Below are positions 1 to 12,900 of a stretch of 64,000 bases of DNA, piece by piece; the first letter of the stretch is position 1, and the number at the start of each line of letters is the position of its first letter. Position numbers and translations under genes: made by a program. Source of the stretch: Marchantia polymorpha subsp. ruderalis. Taxonomy: Eukaryota > Streptophyta > Marchantiopsida > Marchantiales > Marchantiaceae. Location: contig AP031353.1 of the NCBI GenBank assembly GCA_037833965.1, positions 12,650,501-12,714,500 on the forward strand. The letters run 5' to 3'. The notes below the pieces were generated by a model. The model was not told where the DNA came from and did no database searches. It saw nothing but the letters and a program-made list of their open reading frames with translations.

Positions 1-517
1 TGTCCGTGATGTCACTCATTCTGTATTTATCTCGGTGGTCTTTGCCTTTTTATGTTGGGTGAAGATGTGTAGAAGTAAGCAGTGGGTTGGATGGAGGCAC
101 AGTCAGATCGACAGGATTGCTGCATGAGGGTGGGACGAGGAGAGTAAGGACTTAGACTCGGAGTTGGAAGGCGGGCGAAATGTTCGTCAGCAATTGCGGA
201 ATGGGCACGCCAAGCGAGTAGAATTTTCCCAAAACGGGTGCTCCGCTCAGCGCAGAGCAGATGGGACGAAGATAGAAGCCTCGGGATCATTCCGATTTGG
301 CTGACTCCGTTCGGCGGTGCCAGCTCAACGAGTCTGCTATAGAAGAGTGTGCAATTGCTCGCCTTTCGCTTTTCCGGCGCTGGTGAACAAAGTGTTTCCT
401 GCCCCGCCTCCATCCATCGAGTCATTCATTTCATTCTTCTGTTTGTTGAAGAGTGGCACTTCTGGAGACTTTGTTTCTTTGAGGTGGTCGTATCCGATCG
501 TTCTGTCCGTCGCAGCC
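1..517. other. 5' flank of the ACX4-like gene
   Basis: No independent gene is visible. The frame that leads into the ACX4 start is open back to about 317 but contains no upstream ATG (the first codon there is GTG), so the region is best read as promoter and 5' leader. Confidence 0.5.
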
Positions 518-3500
518 ATGGAAATTGACAGAAGTTTTCAGAGAATTGCGCAACTCGCGCAACAATTGCAGCCTGTTGGAAGAAGCTTGTCGGACGAAAC
601 TCTTGGTGAGTCAAATTTTTCTTTGCTTGCAAATTTGCCTGGAATCAACTGTTTCCTGGGTTGCCGGACGAATTTTTTAAGAAGAATAGACAATCGTGTA
701 TGAAATTTCAAGTATTGGTTATCTTCACGTTTATTGTGGAAGTAGAGTCGGTTTGTTATTTGTTGGGTCGAATTGGAATGAAATCTGCACCTCTGTTGTC
801 TGGTTTGTGAGTTCATTGCTGCGTGTTTCTAGCTGAATTTGAATGGAAGTTTCTTTGTCTTTGTCTTTTTTTGCTGTCAAAGGCTCCAGAGGAATCGAGG
901 GAATGCCAACTCTTGGAGTTGGACTACCCGCTTTGGAGATCGAGAAGGCTTTCCCGCAAGCTACCCCAGCCACCAGCTTTCCTCCTTCTGGTGAGTTTTC
1001 AATACATCAGGCAAGTGGATTTGGGTGTCCATATCTGTGGTTTTTTCTTGCAGGTGAAGAAGACACATCATCGGTGGTGAACCCGGCTAATCTTTCGTAA
1101 TTGCTTGTACACTGGATAGGAAAAAAATGTCAATGAGTTCTGATCGAACATCGAGATGAAGTCGTGTGTTTCCTCGTTATTATAATTTAGGCGATATCCA
1201 GGTCTTCGAGGTATCGTCGTCACACAGATATGGATACATGTCCACAAACCGTCGGATACCTGTCATCTAAAGTATTGCAAATGCAGTCTCGGACTTTTAT
1301 CAGTTGGATGATCTACTGACTGGAGAAGAGCGGGCTACCAGGGATCGAGTGAGGGCTTTCATGGAATCGGAGGTTGCTCCGATCATCGCCAAGGTCGGGA
1401 ATTTTCTTTTGTAATTTGTTCCCAAAACTACGCCTACCATTGTGAGGTGTAACGGCTGGTATTCAAATTCATTGAACTTCCATTTCAACAGATTTACCTC
1501 TCTCTTTTCACAGCTAATAGGTTGCGTTTCTCATGTCATATCTCTAGTATTGGGAGCGTGCAGAGTTCCCATTCGAGCTGATTCCGAAATTTGCCAAATT
1601 GAACGTTTCTGGAGGGACAATAAAGGTAAACTTTTGCGAACTGAAATTTTTTTCTCCAACATTCATTTATCAACATGTGGTTGTCTGACTTAATCTGAAA
1701 GGATTAAAATCTTGACATCTAATTTTTGGGTCTGTGCACTTAGTTTGCGTCCTGAGTAGTGGTGGGCACTTTCCTGCAGGGATACGGCTGTCCAGGAATG
1801 TCCATTTTGAGCAGTGCTCTGGTCAATGCTGAAATTGCGCGAGTGGATGCGAGCTGTTCAACATTTCTTATGGTTCATACATGCTTAGGGATGCTGACAA
1901 TTGGTATAATTTTCTCTGTCTCCACCTGATTCGTGTTTGTTTATGTTTAACGTGAAATGGAGCTTGTCGGGCAGAAGTTCGTGTCTCTGTGTGGAAGTGA
2001 ATACAAAAATGCTCTCATTGGCCAGTTTTTTTTATCTAGGGGACTTGTACTCTAGTGCAGATCTGACATGTATTTCAATTGTTTTATCAGGCATGCTTGC
2101 CAGCGAAGAGCAAAAACAAAGATTGCTCCCTCCTTTGGCTCGCCTTGATCATGTTTCCTGTTGGGTGCGAGCCCTCTTTTCCCTCAGCTTCTCTCCTTCC
2201 TGATGTCAGTTTTATTCTGAGGATGTTCTCATTTACAGGTTTTGTTTCTAAGTGAAGTGAATGCTTAAAGAAGCTATGGTACTAGTACACTAAGATGCAA
2301 GTACGGAATTTTGAATTCAGGGCTTGACCGAACCTGGCTATGGAAGTGATGCCAGTTCTTTGAACACAACAGCTAAGAAGGTCTGTATAATCGATTTTTG
2401 TGTTTATTATGTTCAAGTGAAATATTTGGAATGTACGTATTTCGATTCGTTTATGTTTGCTTTGCTTCCCAAGAAGTGACACACCTGCTAAGCTAGTGGA
2501 TGGGTTTTTAGTTGAGAATCTGGTGCTGATCCGATAGCCCGCTGATTCTAAAACTTGTGTCGGTTAAACGTTAGGTTGAAGGTGGTTGGTTGCTCAATGG
2601 GCAAAAGCGATGGATAGGAAATGCCACTTTTGCAGATATTCTGGTTATCTTTGCGAGGAACACACAGACGAATCAAATCAACGGGTAATGAGTGTTTCTA
2701 TCGCTAATTTAACTTATTTTTTGTCCCATCTAATGTATCCAAGTATAAAAAAAACCTTGTAGGTACCCTGACTAGTGTTTTGACAGTGTCCGTCTATGTT
2801 TATTCTTTTGCAAGTACCCAATGAACGATCCCTTGCTGATCTCAGTAGATGATTTTAGTGGGTGAATAGTAAACATCGGCTTAGGCTTTTGTACTTTAGA
2901 GGAATGAAGTTGAATGTCAGAAGACATAGAATGGGAATGACATCATCTTGTTATACAGAGGAACCCTGTATTTTCATGAAGTACTTTGTTTTTCTCTTAG
3001 GGCTTTATTTATTTCCAAATATACCCATCTCTCCTTGTCAAGCTGATGCTTAGTATCATTTGAACATGGCCACCAGATTCATTGTGAAGAAGGGTGCCAA
3101 AGGTCTGAAAGCCACAAAAATCGAAAACAAGATAGGATTGAGAATAGTGCAAAATGGGGATATTGTGCTGTCGGATGTGTTTGTTCCCGATGAAGATCGA
3201 CTTGCCAATATCAATTCTTTCCAAGATACAAACAAGGTGATAATTCTGCACTTCGGGTGAACAATTTTAAAACAAAACTAGAGGTGGTTTGCAAATTACG
3301 TCTAGTTGTATGTAAGTCTGCGCTTTGCACATTTGCAAGTCAAAGTGGAGATCAAAGTTTTCAACCTTCATACTCTTCATAACAAATCTAGTATGATCAT
3401 ATTTTAGTCGTTAAGTGTTGTTGATTGTCAGGATAACTCTGCTGTTGAACGTGATTTTTCAGTTTATAGTAGCTGGAATTGTCTTCTTTAGTAAAGGCTT

Positions 3501-4592
3501 GTTAATAAGACCGTAAGCGCAAATTCTGTAATCACTTTTTTGGTGTAAACAAAACATAGAACTATAATGCTTTTGAGATTCATTCACCAAATATTGGTTG
3601 GTCTTGATTAGTGAAAATGATTGTTTAAAGATTTTTACCAGTAACTTTGCCAATGCACGAATCAAAAGTTTTACTGATCATATTAAGAACAAGACTAGCA
3701 TTTACTTTGTTGACAATCAGCTTATTCTATGATCTTGGAACTGCAGGTGCTAGCAGTTTCACGTGTAATGGTGGCCTGGCAGCCAATTGGGATTGCAATG
3801 GGTGTGTATGATGTTTGCCATCGGTAAGTTAAGGAAGACATCATTACCCAAAACCCATCATTCAGATGGGGCTTTTTGTTTCTTCTTGTGAAAGTATATG
3901 ATATTAAGAAAATGATCGAAGACATGGAGTTTGTACCTTATGTTCTTGAACTTGACCTGTGTGACGTAGATACTTGAAGGAGAGAAAACAATTTGGGGCT
4001 CCTCTGGCGGCTCTTCAAATCAATCAGGAGAAACTTGTGCGCATGTTGGGTCATGTCCAGGCCATGTATCTGATGGGATGGCGCCTGTGTAAGTTATATG
4101 ATGCTGGTAAAATGACGCCTGGTCATGCGAGCCTTGCAAAGGTAAACCTTGGCCTGACCAAGTTGATGAACGGACATCTTTTCTTTATCAATTGTATTAT
4201 CGAAGGATTTTTGCATGGACTGACAAGAGAGGAATGGTTTGACATCAGGCCTGGAATACGAAAGTTGCGAGAGAAGTGTGCGCTCTAGGTCGCGAGCTCT
4301 TGGGAGGAAATGGTATCCTAGGAGACTTCAATGTAGCAAAGGTACACACCTTTTGTCGAAGTCTACCAACCTTTTGTTTCTGTTATTAAGCTTTGCATAC
4401 GGATCCGTTAATCAATCGTTTCTGTGTTATGAACTAATGATGTCCCTGAAATTGTCACAGGCTTTTTGTGATCTCGAACCCATATATACCTATGAGGGTA
4501 CTTACGAGGTCAATGCGCTTGTAACCGGTAGGGAAGTTACAGGAATTGCTAGTATCAAACCTCCTGTCAGCAGCAGGAACAAGCGATCATGA
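518..4592 (+). CDS. ACX4: Short-chain acyl-CoA oxidase, peroxisomal (ACX4-like), 13 exons
   Basis: Predicted flavoenzyme of peroxisomal fatty-acid beta-oxidation that oxidises short-chain acyl-CoA to enoyl-CoA, passing electrons to oxygen. Proposed exons: 518-605, 883-990, 1287-1393, 1548-1625, 1780-1903, 2091-2164, 2321-2380, 2575-2684, 3077-3236, 3747-3823, 3970-4141, 4249-4341, 4461-4592. All introns are GT-AG and phases join without a break, giving about 460 residues (the Arabidopsis protein is about 436). The acyl-CoA dehydrogenase fold is shown by [47 protein letters not shown] and the catalytic-Glu segment [19 protein letters not shown]. The start at 518 has a strong context (gccATGg). 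The protein ends in KRS rather than the SRL peroxisomal tripeptide of Arabidopsis ACX4, but residues 9-17 (RIAQLAQQL) fit a PTS2 nonapeptide. The family call is very likely; exon edges are inferred. Confidence 0.93.
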
Positions 4593-7500
4593 ACATATAT
4601 TTTTCCAAATATTTGAAGAGTGAAGGGTTGCACATTACTTCAGGAACCAGGTTCATGGATTGAAAGGGATCATCAATATCCTTCTTCCAAATGTAAATCT
4701 TCCCTCTATAGTCAACCCATGATTTAACATTCTGATGCCACCTATTTCTTTGTAAAGTAAGGTCATGTAGGAGTATCCACCATTGTTAGCAAGGGGTATT
4801 CGAGGAATTATTAATATCCACAAGGTATCAAACTGCTTGTACCTGAATGATATGACGAAGTACCACCGATTTTTTTGTAATTACTGTCATATTCACAATT
4901 GTGTAAACTTAGGACATGACATTTCCACTTTTCTTCGGCAGGGATGAGGCATCAAGTTGATCATCATATGAATAACGATGTTTGCTTGAGTCGCTTTTGA
5001 AGACATTGAAACCATGTGCTTCATCTCAATCAGATTTTTAATACTCAAAGGCTGTCTTTTAATACTGATTCCCCTCCAGACATTTCTCACGTATTGCAGG
5101 CGGTGAAACTAAAACATGCAAATTGACCTAATTTACGGTAGAGAGTTGGATGAGAGGGAAGTTCTGAGGTATAAACAAAGTACTCTATCATTGTATTATC
5201 TTCAAGGGCACATTTTTGGGTTGAAATGGAGTCCGTAATGGGAGGTTCTTGTAGATGACTTTATAGTGCAGTGAGACAATAGCTGCACATTCTTGGAGGG
5301 TTGGAGTTTCTATCATGGAAATCTGCCCGGCAACACTCATCTCTATCCCTTTATATCCCTTGATGAGCTAAATAGCCATTGAACCATATCGAATAGTACA
5401 TCCAGCCGATGATTCAGCTAAGACCAAGCTTAATTTATATTCAAATGTAAACTTGCTTAGCATGTTGTAACATCCTGCATGAATCGAGGCAGCTTGTTGA
5501 CGGTTAAACACAAGTGATGTAGCTTGTCGAATTTCCAACTATAGCTGTTTTGGTATTAGACGATTGCTGTGTACGCTGTATGGAATAAAATTTATGGATC
5601 TGTGAAGTTAGGAAGTAAGAAGTTTTTGGTGAAGCAAAGGTGAGCCTAAGGATTGTAGAATTGTCACATTACTGCGAGGTTTTTTATTACCAGAAATGTA
5701 CCCTTCTCTCGTGATTTGGGTGATATTTCTGTAATTTGTATGATAAATTTAAGAACAATCTTTAATCAAAACTTACATAGTTCACTAAACTTAAGTATAA
5801 ATAGAACGTAAATCAGATAATATAGAATAAATCAATCAAAAACTGAAAATAGTAAATCCAAATCATGATTAATTTAATAATATATTTAACTTTTAATAAC
5901 TTTTCAACTCACTTTCATTTAATTTTTAATACAATAATATAAAAACTTATATTAAAATAAAAACTAAGCCTATTGCAGCAGAAAGCACGCAACTGTGTCC
6001 ACGGGAACAAAACGGTTTAACAAAAATTGAAACAATGTTGAGGGACGAGCTACGACTCACTCTCTTAAATATTTCGAAAACGTGAACACTAAAATGCGGA
6101 TATGCTTAGAAAAATGACGTGAGTTATCATTGACAAAGTCTCCATTAATTCATGTCGGGGAGATAGTAATCTCCACAACACGATCTATATATTTGCTCTG
6201 CGGTAAATTCTTCAAGAAACCTAACAAAGACTTTTTGTAAAACTAGAGCTAAAGAGAATGGAACAGTAGCCAAAATATTATAGAGTAAAAATATAAAATG
6301 GTAATTAAATTGCTTGTAAAGTATACTTTATGCGTTTCTACTTGTTTCTGTATGTTCTTATGAAAATTGCAACAATTACCTGATATTGAATCGACTTATC
6401 TGAAATAGAATTGAAACATGAAGTTATAAATATATTGTGATAATAAGAATGTATTACATCTTGTTGCAAATCAAGTGATTATATTGTTTTAGAAGAGATT
6501 ATAGTATTTTGCAGATTTCTCATGAGAAGCATAAGTTGGCATTTTATTTAAGTCTGTATATATTCATTCTATCATGTTTTAATTACGTTTTGATTCTAGT
6601 GTAAAGAGTCATCTATGTTAGTTAGGTTTCTTTTGAAAATTTCACGTAGAGTAATTTATTCATTATATCATTGAGATCTTTTTGTAATTCATGTTAGCTA
6701 GATTAGGATTTATTTGAGCCTTAAATCCCAAAACTCTATAACACTGTCACTTTATTAAAAAGCTAACTAAAAGTATGTGATGACACTTGTTAGATTTTTT
6801 CATTAATGCATGGACTACGTTGTATACATGATATGGCATGGATGAAACACTTATGTCCAATGTGCATGTGCGTTCTTGCTATGTCTGTGATGCTGTTTTT
6901 ATAAATTCATTTTTTCAAGTTTTAAAGTTAAAATCACAATAAATCAAAATTTCATATAATCTAATGTTAAATTCAAATTATATTATGTAAAAAATACAAT
7001 AATTTATAAATGCAAACTTATGCATATCAAAACATAAATTTCAAAAAATCAAAGAATCATTTAATGTTATAAATTATTTGGTAATAAAAGTGTTTCATTT
7101 TTTAACATATATTTTGTAAGCTAATTAACAATCAAATATATTAAGTATATGAGATGAAAAAAACTTGATTTTCGTATTTCATAAATGAAAATTCATGAAA
7201 AATTTCAAAGATCATAATTTGATATTCATATTCCACGATATTTTATTTCAAACATGAAATTTTTAATATTTTTAAATTAAATATAATATTCTAAGGTTTT
7301 TTCCAACAAATTTGAATCAAAATGCTTATAAAATTTTAACTAAATGAACAAATTTTACAAGCACATCTTGAATAATTGAATGATATAATTCATTTTTTAA
7401 TTCAACTGAATAATATTTTTTATAAGTCTAATTTTATTATATTATATAAAATACTACATATTGCATAAAATTAACATGAATTAATATTTTTAATATTATA

Positions 7501-9999
7501 ACTTTATGACACCATATTAAAAATATAATATGGAAATATCATAATTTATAATTTAGGACTAATTCCTGAGAATTAAAGTTCTAATATCATATATATTTTG
7601 AAATTTATCATTCAAAAATTTTTTTGTCTATGTGTTTTTAATGTGTATTTTTTAAAAATTTTCCATTTCAAAAAGTCGTCTTTTGATCGGAGAGGAATTT
7701 CATTTTTTGCGTCATGTTCATTTTTTTAGTCTTGATATCTACTGACAAATGAAAATTGTCTTGACATGTAAGCATGTGAGTTGATCAAGTTTGGATGTGA
7801 TTGTATCAACGTGCCTTAAATCAGGTTGAAGCAAATTAAAGACATAATTGAATTGAAATATGACCAATCATATTCATATTCAATCATATTCGATCATTGA
7901 ATACATTCCACGTTTTTAGCTGGAGGCTAAAAATGTGCATAAGAGTCGATTACGGCTGCGGAGTCAAATAGTCTTGATTCTAAAGCAAAATTGCACAATA
8001 TGTAGGGCGTGAACGAGGAGATGCAACACTTCAGAATAATCGATCAGATAAGCAAAAACAACTCGGTGGAGCATCAAGTGAAGAATCTCAAAGTGGTAAC
8101 GTGGACAATCAAGCTTTGGAAACAGGATAGAGTGAAAAATTTGAGGTGTTGGTGTTGAGCTTTGAAAACAGCGCCAAGTAGGATAAAATGAAAAATTTGC
8201 AATAATTGCATCTACTGTGAACATTGAATAAAAAGCCTTGTTGCGGCAGCGTCAACCGTTCGGCTTTGCATTGATCCGACATATGTTGTGTTAAAAATAA
8301 AATAAAAAGTAAAATGTCGCCACCTTCGAGGGAGAAGAATTAGGACATTGCTTGTTCTTGTAAATAATTTCAAAATTAGATTCATTCTTCTAGCCATAAT
8401 ATTTTTATGATATTCAGCTTGTTACTTCATATGCTTTCAGCATAGCAAAGCTCAAACCATATCAATCAATTTCTACGCTACCACATTCCATTCCAGAGGA
8501 TTTATGGTAGAAGTCCATTACTTGTTGAACATCAGGCATATATACAACGATTTAATCAAACATTGCTTGATCTCGATTCAGGCTATGAATGTGTGTCGGC
8601 TAATCTATACCTGTGTCTGGTTCACACTTGTGAAACAAATCAACGACCAAAGTGAAACCCCGGACAAGCGTATCAAACAAGTGCTGCAATCTCATCGCAG
8701 TTCAACTGAATGTTGAGTTCATGACGAACCACTTATGGTCTAGTTTGAGTTCTGTTTGGCAACGTTTTTCTTCACTTTCATCAAATTGTATCTATTCACT
8801 ATCTTCCAAACTCGACTCCAACTTTTGTAACTCGAGCAGCAGTTGCTGTTGTTACGTTTGTTTACTTTTCTATGTCATTGAGAGCATATTTTCACTGTAT
8901 AGCATTGAAGTGAATTTGTAGTGTTAATCTTATACAAATGATGAATAAACGTAAACGTTATTTTAAGAAGAATTGATAAAATTGATGGTTTCATCAAAAT
9001 TGGCAAGAAGGTTGTGAATTTTGTGAAGAATCAACAAAAAGATGGATGTTGTGTATGAATAAGTAGCATGCAACTAAGATAGAAAAGCAAAACTAGATCA
9101 TTGTTTCAAACATGTCATACAAAATGATATCCGATGATTTTTTTCAAAATCTAAACATTAGCAATGAGTAAATTATTTCTTTAAAATTTTAATTTTATTT
9201 GAAATAATTAAAATATATGCATCTTTGGAGTTTACATTATATCGAGTCTATCTTAATGAATGACACAGTGGAATAAATGTTAATGTTAAATGTTAAAACC
9301 AAAATATTGTGATGATAAATATTTATAGACTTTATGACTCTGTTGTGACACAAGTTTATTATGTCTGTCCAAAAACAACAACAAAAGTCATTTAAATACA
9401 TGCAGCAAAAAATCTAACAAAGGTTTTACTCTTTCTTGTTTACTCCTTTTTGAGACTATGTCCATATGCAAATATAGTTGACGTTTAACAACTATAAATA
9501 ACGTTTTTCAAGTAAAAATTTAACGTGTTACACAGTGTTTCTGTTTGCCATCCTATATAACAAAAAATATAATAAAAATTATTAACTGTTAACAAATTCT
9601 CTAGATTTAATGAAGCATTGAATGAAATACTACCAAGAAGTAAATACAAATTTAGTGATAATTTCTTACAATGCAATCTTGTGTCATATAAAACAAACCT
9701 TATTGTACACACATTGCCTTAAAAACTTAAATTGTACGGGTGATTACTAATTAACATGATGGAATCTCGATAGTTCTTCGAAAATGACGTGTTTCAGATA
9801 AGAAAACAAATGTGATTAAGATGCGATGGGACATAGTACCAGGATGTACTAATTGTTCTTCAATGGTCACTTTTCCTGGCGCAACCACTCCAAAGAACAG
9901 ACATAAGGAGTTTCAATCGGATCAGATGGTTTGAAAAGGGAATCGGCCATGAAATCTAGTATTCTAGTTTCTAATTAAATGGCGAGTTCATATCAAATA
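4593..9999. other. Gene-poor, AT-rich intergenic block
   Basis: The first part, to roughly 5.2 kb, probably includes the 3' UTR of the ACX4-like gene. From about 5.7 to 7.7 kb the DNA is strongly AT-rich, with no open frame beyond about 60 codons. Short frames between 7.96 and 9.7 kb show no family motif. The composition resembles degraded transposon DNA, but I see no terminal repeats or transposase motif here. Confidence 0.5.
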
Positions 10000-12900
10000 T
10001 TCCATCGCAGTTAGTGATCGTGTGAAGCAGCTGCTTGTCTCCAGAGAGCCCATGACCAAGGTACGCAAAGCTGCCGGTGACAATGCATCATGATTAACCT
10101 CACATGCTTTGCTTTTTAGATCTTCCATGTATCTATCACCTGTACAGTGCAGAATCTATCCATTTCATCCAGTCCTTTCCGCAATTTCATTTCATAAATG
10201 GCTGCAGATTTCTTCTAGAATTAACATGAAGTCGACATGCAGAGGGGCTCCAATCATGGTCTATATTCACGAGAGCGAGACGGAGACCCGGTCCGATGAG
10301 AAACCCATGTGCTCGCGTGTCAGTGCCAGACAGTTATTAGATTCACGTCTCATGCAGTCATACACCGCTTGGATTTGCAATCGTGACGCTAACCGCGACA
10401 GCGGACTTCTCCATACCCAGAGGCTCAGAACCCCGTAGCCCCGATGCCAGCAGCACGGCGACGTAGCCTGCCTGAGGCCACGTCGGCGTCGCGGAGGGAC
10501 CCACCACAGCGCCTTGAGCGGCATATTCGGAACATACATCGGAAGAAAATGACAGGCTCCGAGAGAGAACTAGACCCGGGCGAGCGTAACGTGCGAGTGG
10601 TTAGGAGTTCTGCAGGCTGACGTGGGCATCCCGTCCGCTTGATGCGCCCGAAAACTCCGTGCAAAAAACGTGCGACTTTCATCCCCTTGGGAGAATACGA
10701 GACAAATCTCAGAGCGATTCCTTCGCAAGTAGCCTTTCGAATCGCGAATCGGAACTCGGGACGGCGCAGAGAAAGGCGCATGAACAAGAAGGAGATCATG
10801 AATGGTGGAGCACAAGGTCGCGAAAGGCAAGGGTCAATGCAAACAAGATCCGCAAGACGAACCTGACGCGTCTTTTCGGGCTGCCCTACTTGCAATCACC
10901 CGAGTAGTTCACCTCGACGTCGGATGACGATGACAGTACACGAAAAAAAATCTCCAGTCCAACGTGGGAATTCACTGAATGCTCCTACATCACCTCACTG
11001 ATTCACTCAGTGACTCAGTCGTAACTGAACGAAAAGGCAACGGCAAGTGGAGTCGCGACCGGGACCGGAGGACGGCGCAGAAGCAGGCAACGAAGGAGGG
11101 AAAGAGGGGAACAGAAGTGGCCAGCCTAACTATAAAAACATTCACCAACAGATTATTCCTCAGGGTCTGACCTCAGCGTTTCAGGGACGGGCAAGGGGAG
11201 CGGGGTCCGGGTCGGATCGGTTCGCAGCTGGGCAGGGCGAAAAGATAGCGTGAGAAACTGGCGACGAGGGCGGGCAGGCGGGCAGGGCCAGGCCAGGGGA
11301 ACGAAGGAGCGGGAGGAACTGAGGAACCTTATCTATGGGAGGAGGAGGGGGGAGCAGGGTTTAGGGTGGGTGGTTGCGGTAGAGGAGCTGGCAAGTCAGT
11401 GGCTCATGAACTGAGTCAGTCAGTCGCCCGCGAGGATGGTCTGGCAACAGGATGCTCACTGGCCTCCACTAGACTCTCTCTTCTCTCTCTTTCTCACTCT
11501 CCTCCTGCCCAACGATCAGCAATCACGACTACGACGACAGTCAGAAACAGACACACGCATACAAAGGTCTGTAGAAGAGATCACTACTGTCCTGTCTACT
11601 GCTACCACTCCACTCCACTCCACTCCATGGCAATTCAGTTCAGCTCAACTTAACTCGACTCATCGCGACTCCCCTCAGCTCAATCCAGTCGTTCTGGCCA
11701 AAAGCGAAAGGCACTGTTGTCTGTGCTGCTGGGCTGGGCTGCCTTGGGCCGGGCCTGCTGTTCTCTGGTGCCGGTGGGGGCCGTACAGAAGACTACACAG
11801 TACAGAAGACGAGTAGGACTTGTACGAGGGAGGGAGGGACTCCGAAGGAGGAGGGAGGGATGGGTATCTTTAAACATTTGTGTCTCTGGTAGGGAATGAG
11901 GGCCAATGGAGACGGGGAGCATTCTGGCACTTCTTCTCAGAAGGAGAAAAGAGGAGATGGGCTCCATTATGTGTCTGTCTGGCTTTCTTTTTTCCTGGTC
12001 GTGGAAAACAAGACCCTGGCATTTGAGCTCCAGGCACCGGCAGGCAGGCAGGGGCAATGGGGCATGCATACAGGCAGGCATGCACCAGGGCGGTCCTTGA
12101 TTTGATTCCTGTCTGACTTGACCAGGGGATTCAGAGAGCGAACGGGGCAAAGGGAGTGGAAAGGGAAGGGTTCATTTTTACTGGAGAATGAGTTTGAGAA
12201 CGGTTCTATGGACCCTGAAATTGGCGATCCCACAAGGTATTCACGTGCACACATGGCCATGGCTGTCGTTGACATGAAGTCGTGGGGAGATGAGGCTACA
12301 GTCAACCTTCGCATATGAAGGAAGGGACAGCTACGGAAGACTGTTATGGTAGGTGGAACATGGCCTTCCTCAACTCACAGTGCAAAAAAAGCTAACAATC
12401 CGAAGGGGCTCGAAGTTGGGAAGGATTGGACACAGTTGTTGATATGTCGTCTGAAATGGGGTATATGTTGAGTTATTAAGTCCAAACCAGCTGGACTCGA
12501 GCCCAGTTCTTCTATAAGGACGCCGCAATTTTCTCAGTACATTAAATCCGTAGCTTCCCTGGTTGTGCGTTTTTAGCGGATGGAAGACGAGGATAACTGT
12601 ACTGATGCAGCTTACAATTTCAAATGTTCAACTTTCTGGCATTAAGAGAATTGGATCGCGTTTGAAGGGCTGGAAATCTTATAGCTTAAGTATTTAGGTA
12701 GATCAAGGAAACTGGCATGTACGGAAGTCAGAAAGTCATACATGTGATCGTGGAGTATCCGTCAGGTACTGTCAAAAAACAAAACAATCTCCTCGTGCGA
12801 ACAAAGGAAACCACTAGAGATTATGGGCCGTGCATTCTAGAGATCCCGTCATAGAAAGAAGTTCCAAACCCTTTTTGCTCTTCGCTGCTGAAGATCTGAC

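Noticed and set aside
317-517. N-terminal extension of the ACX4-like frame
   Set aside because: The extended frame starts at GTG, has no ATG, and the ATG at 518 has a strong start context.
10425-10895. 156-codon minus-strand frame
   Set aside because: GC-rich, Arg/Cys/Leu-rich with no domain, and overlapped by similar-length frames in several other registers.
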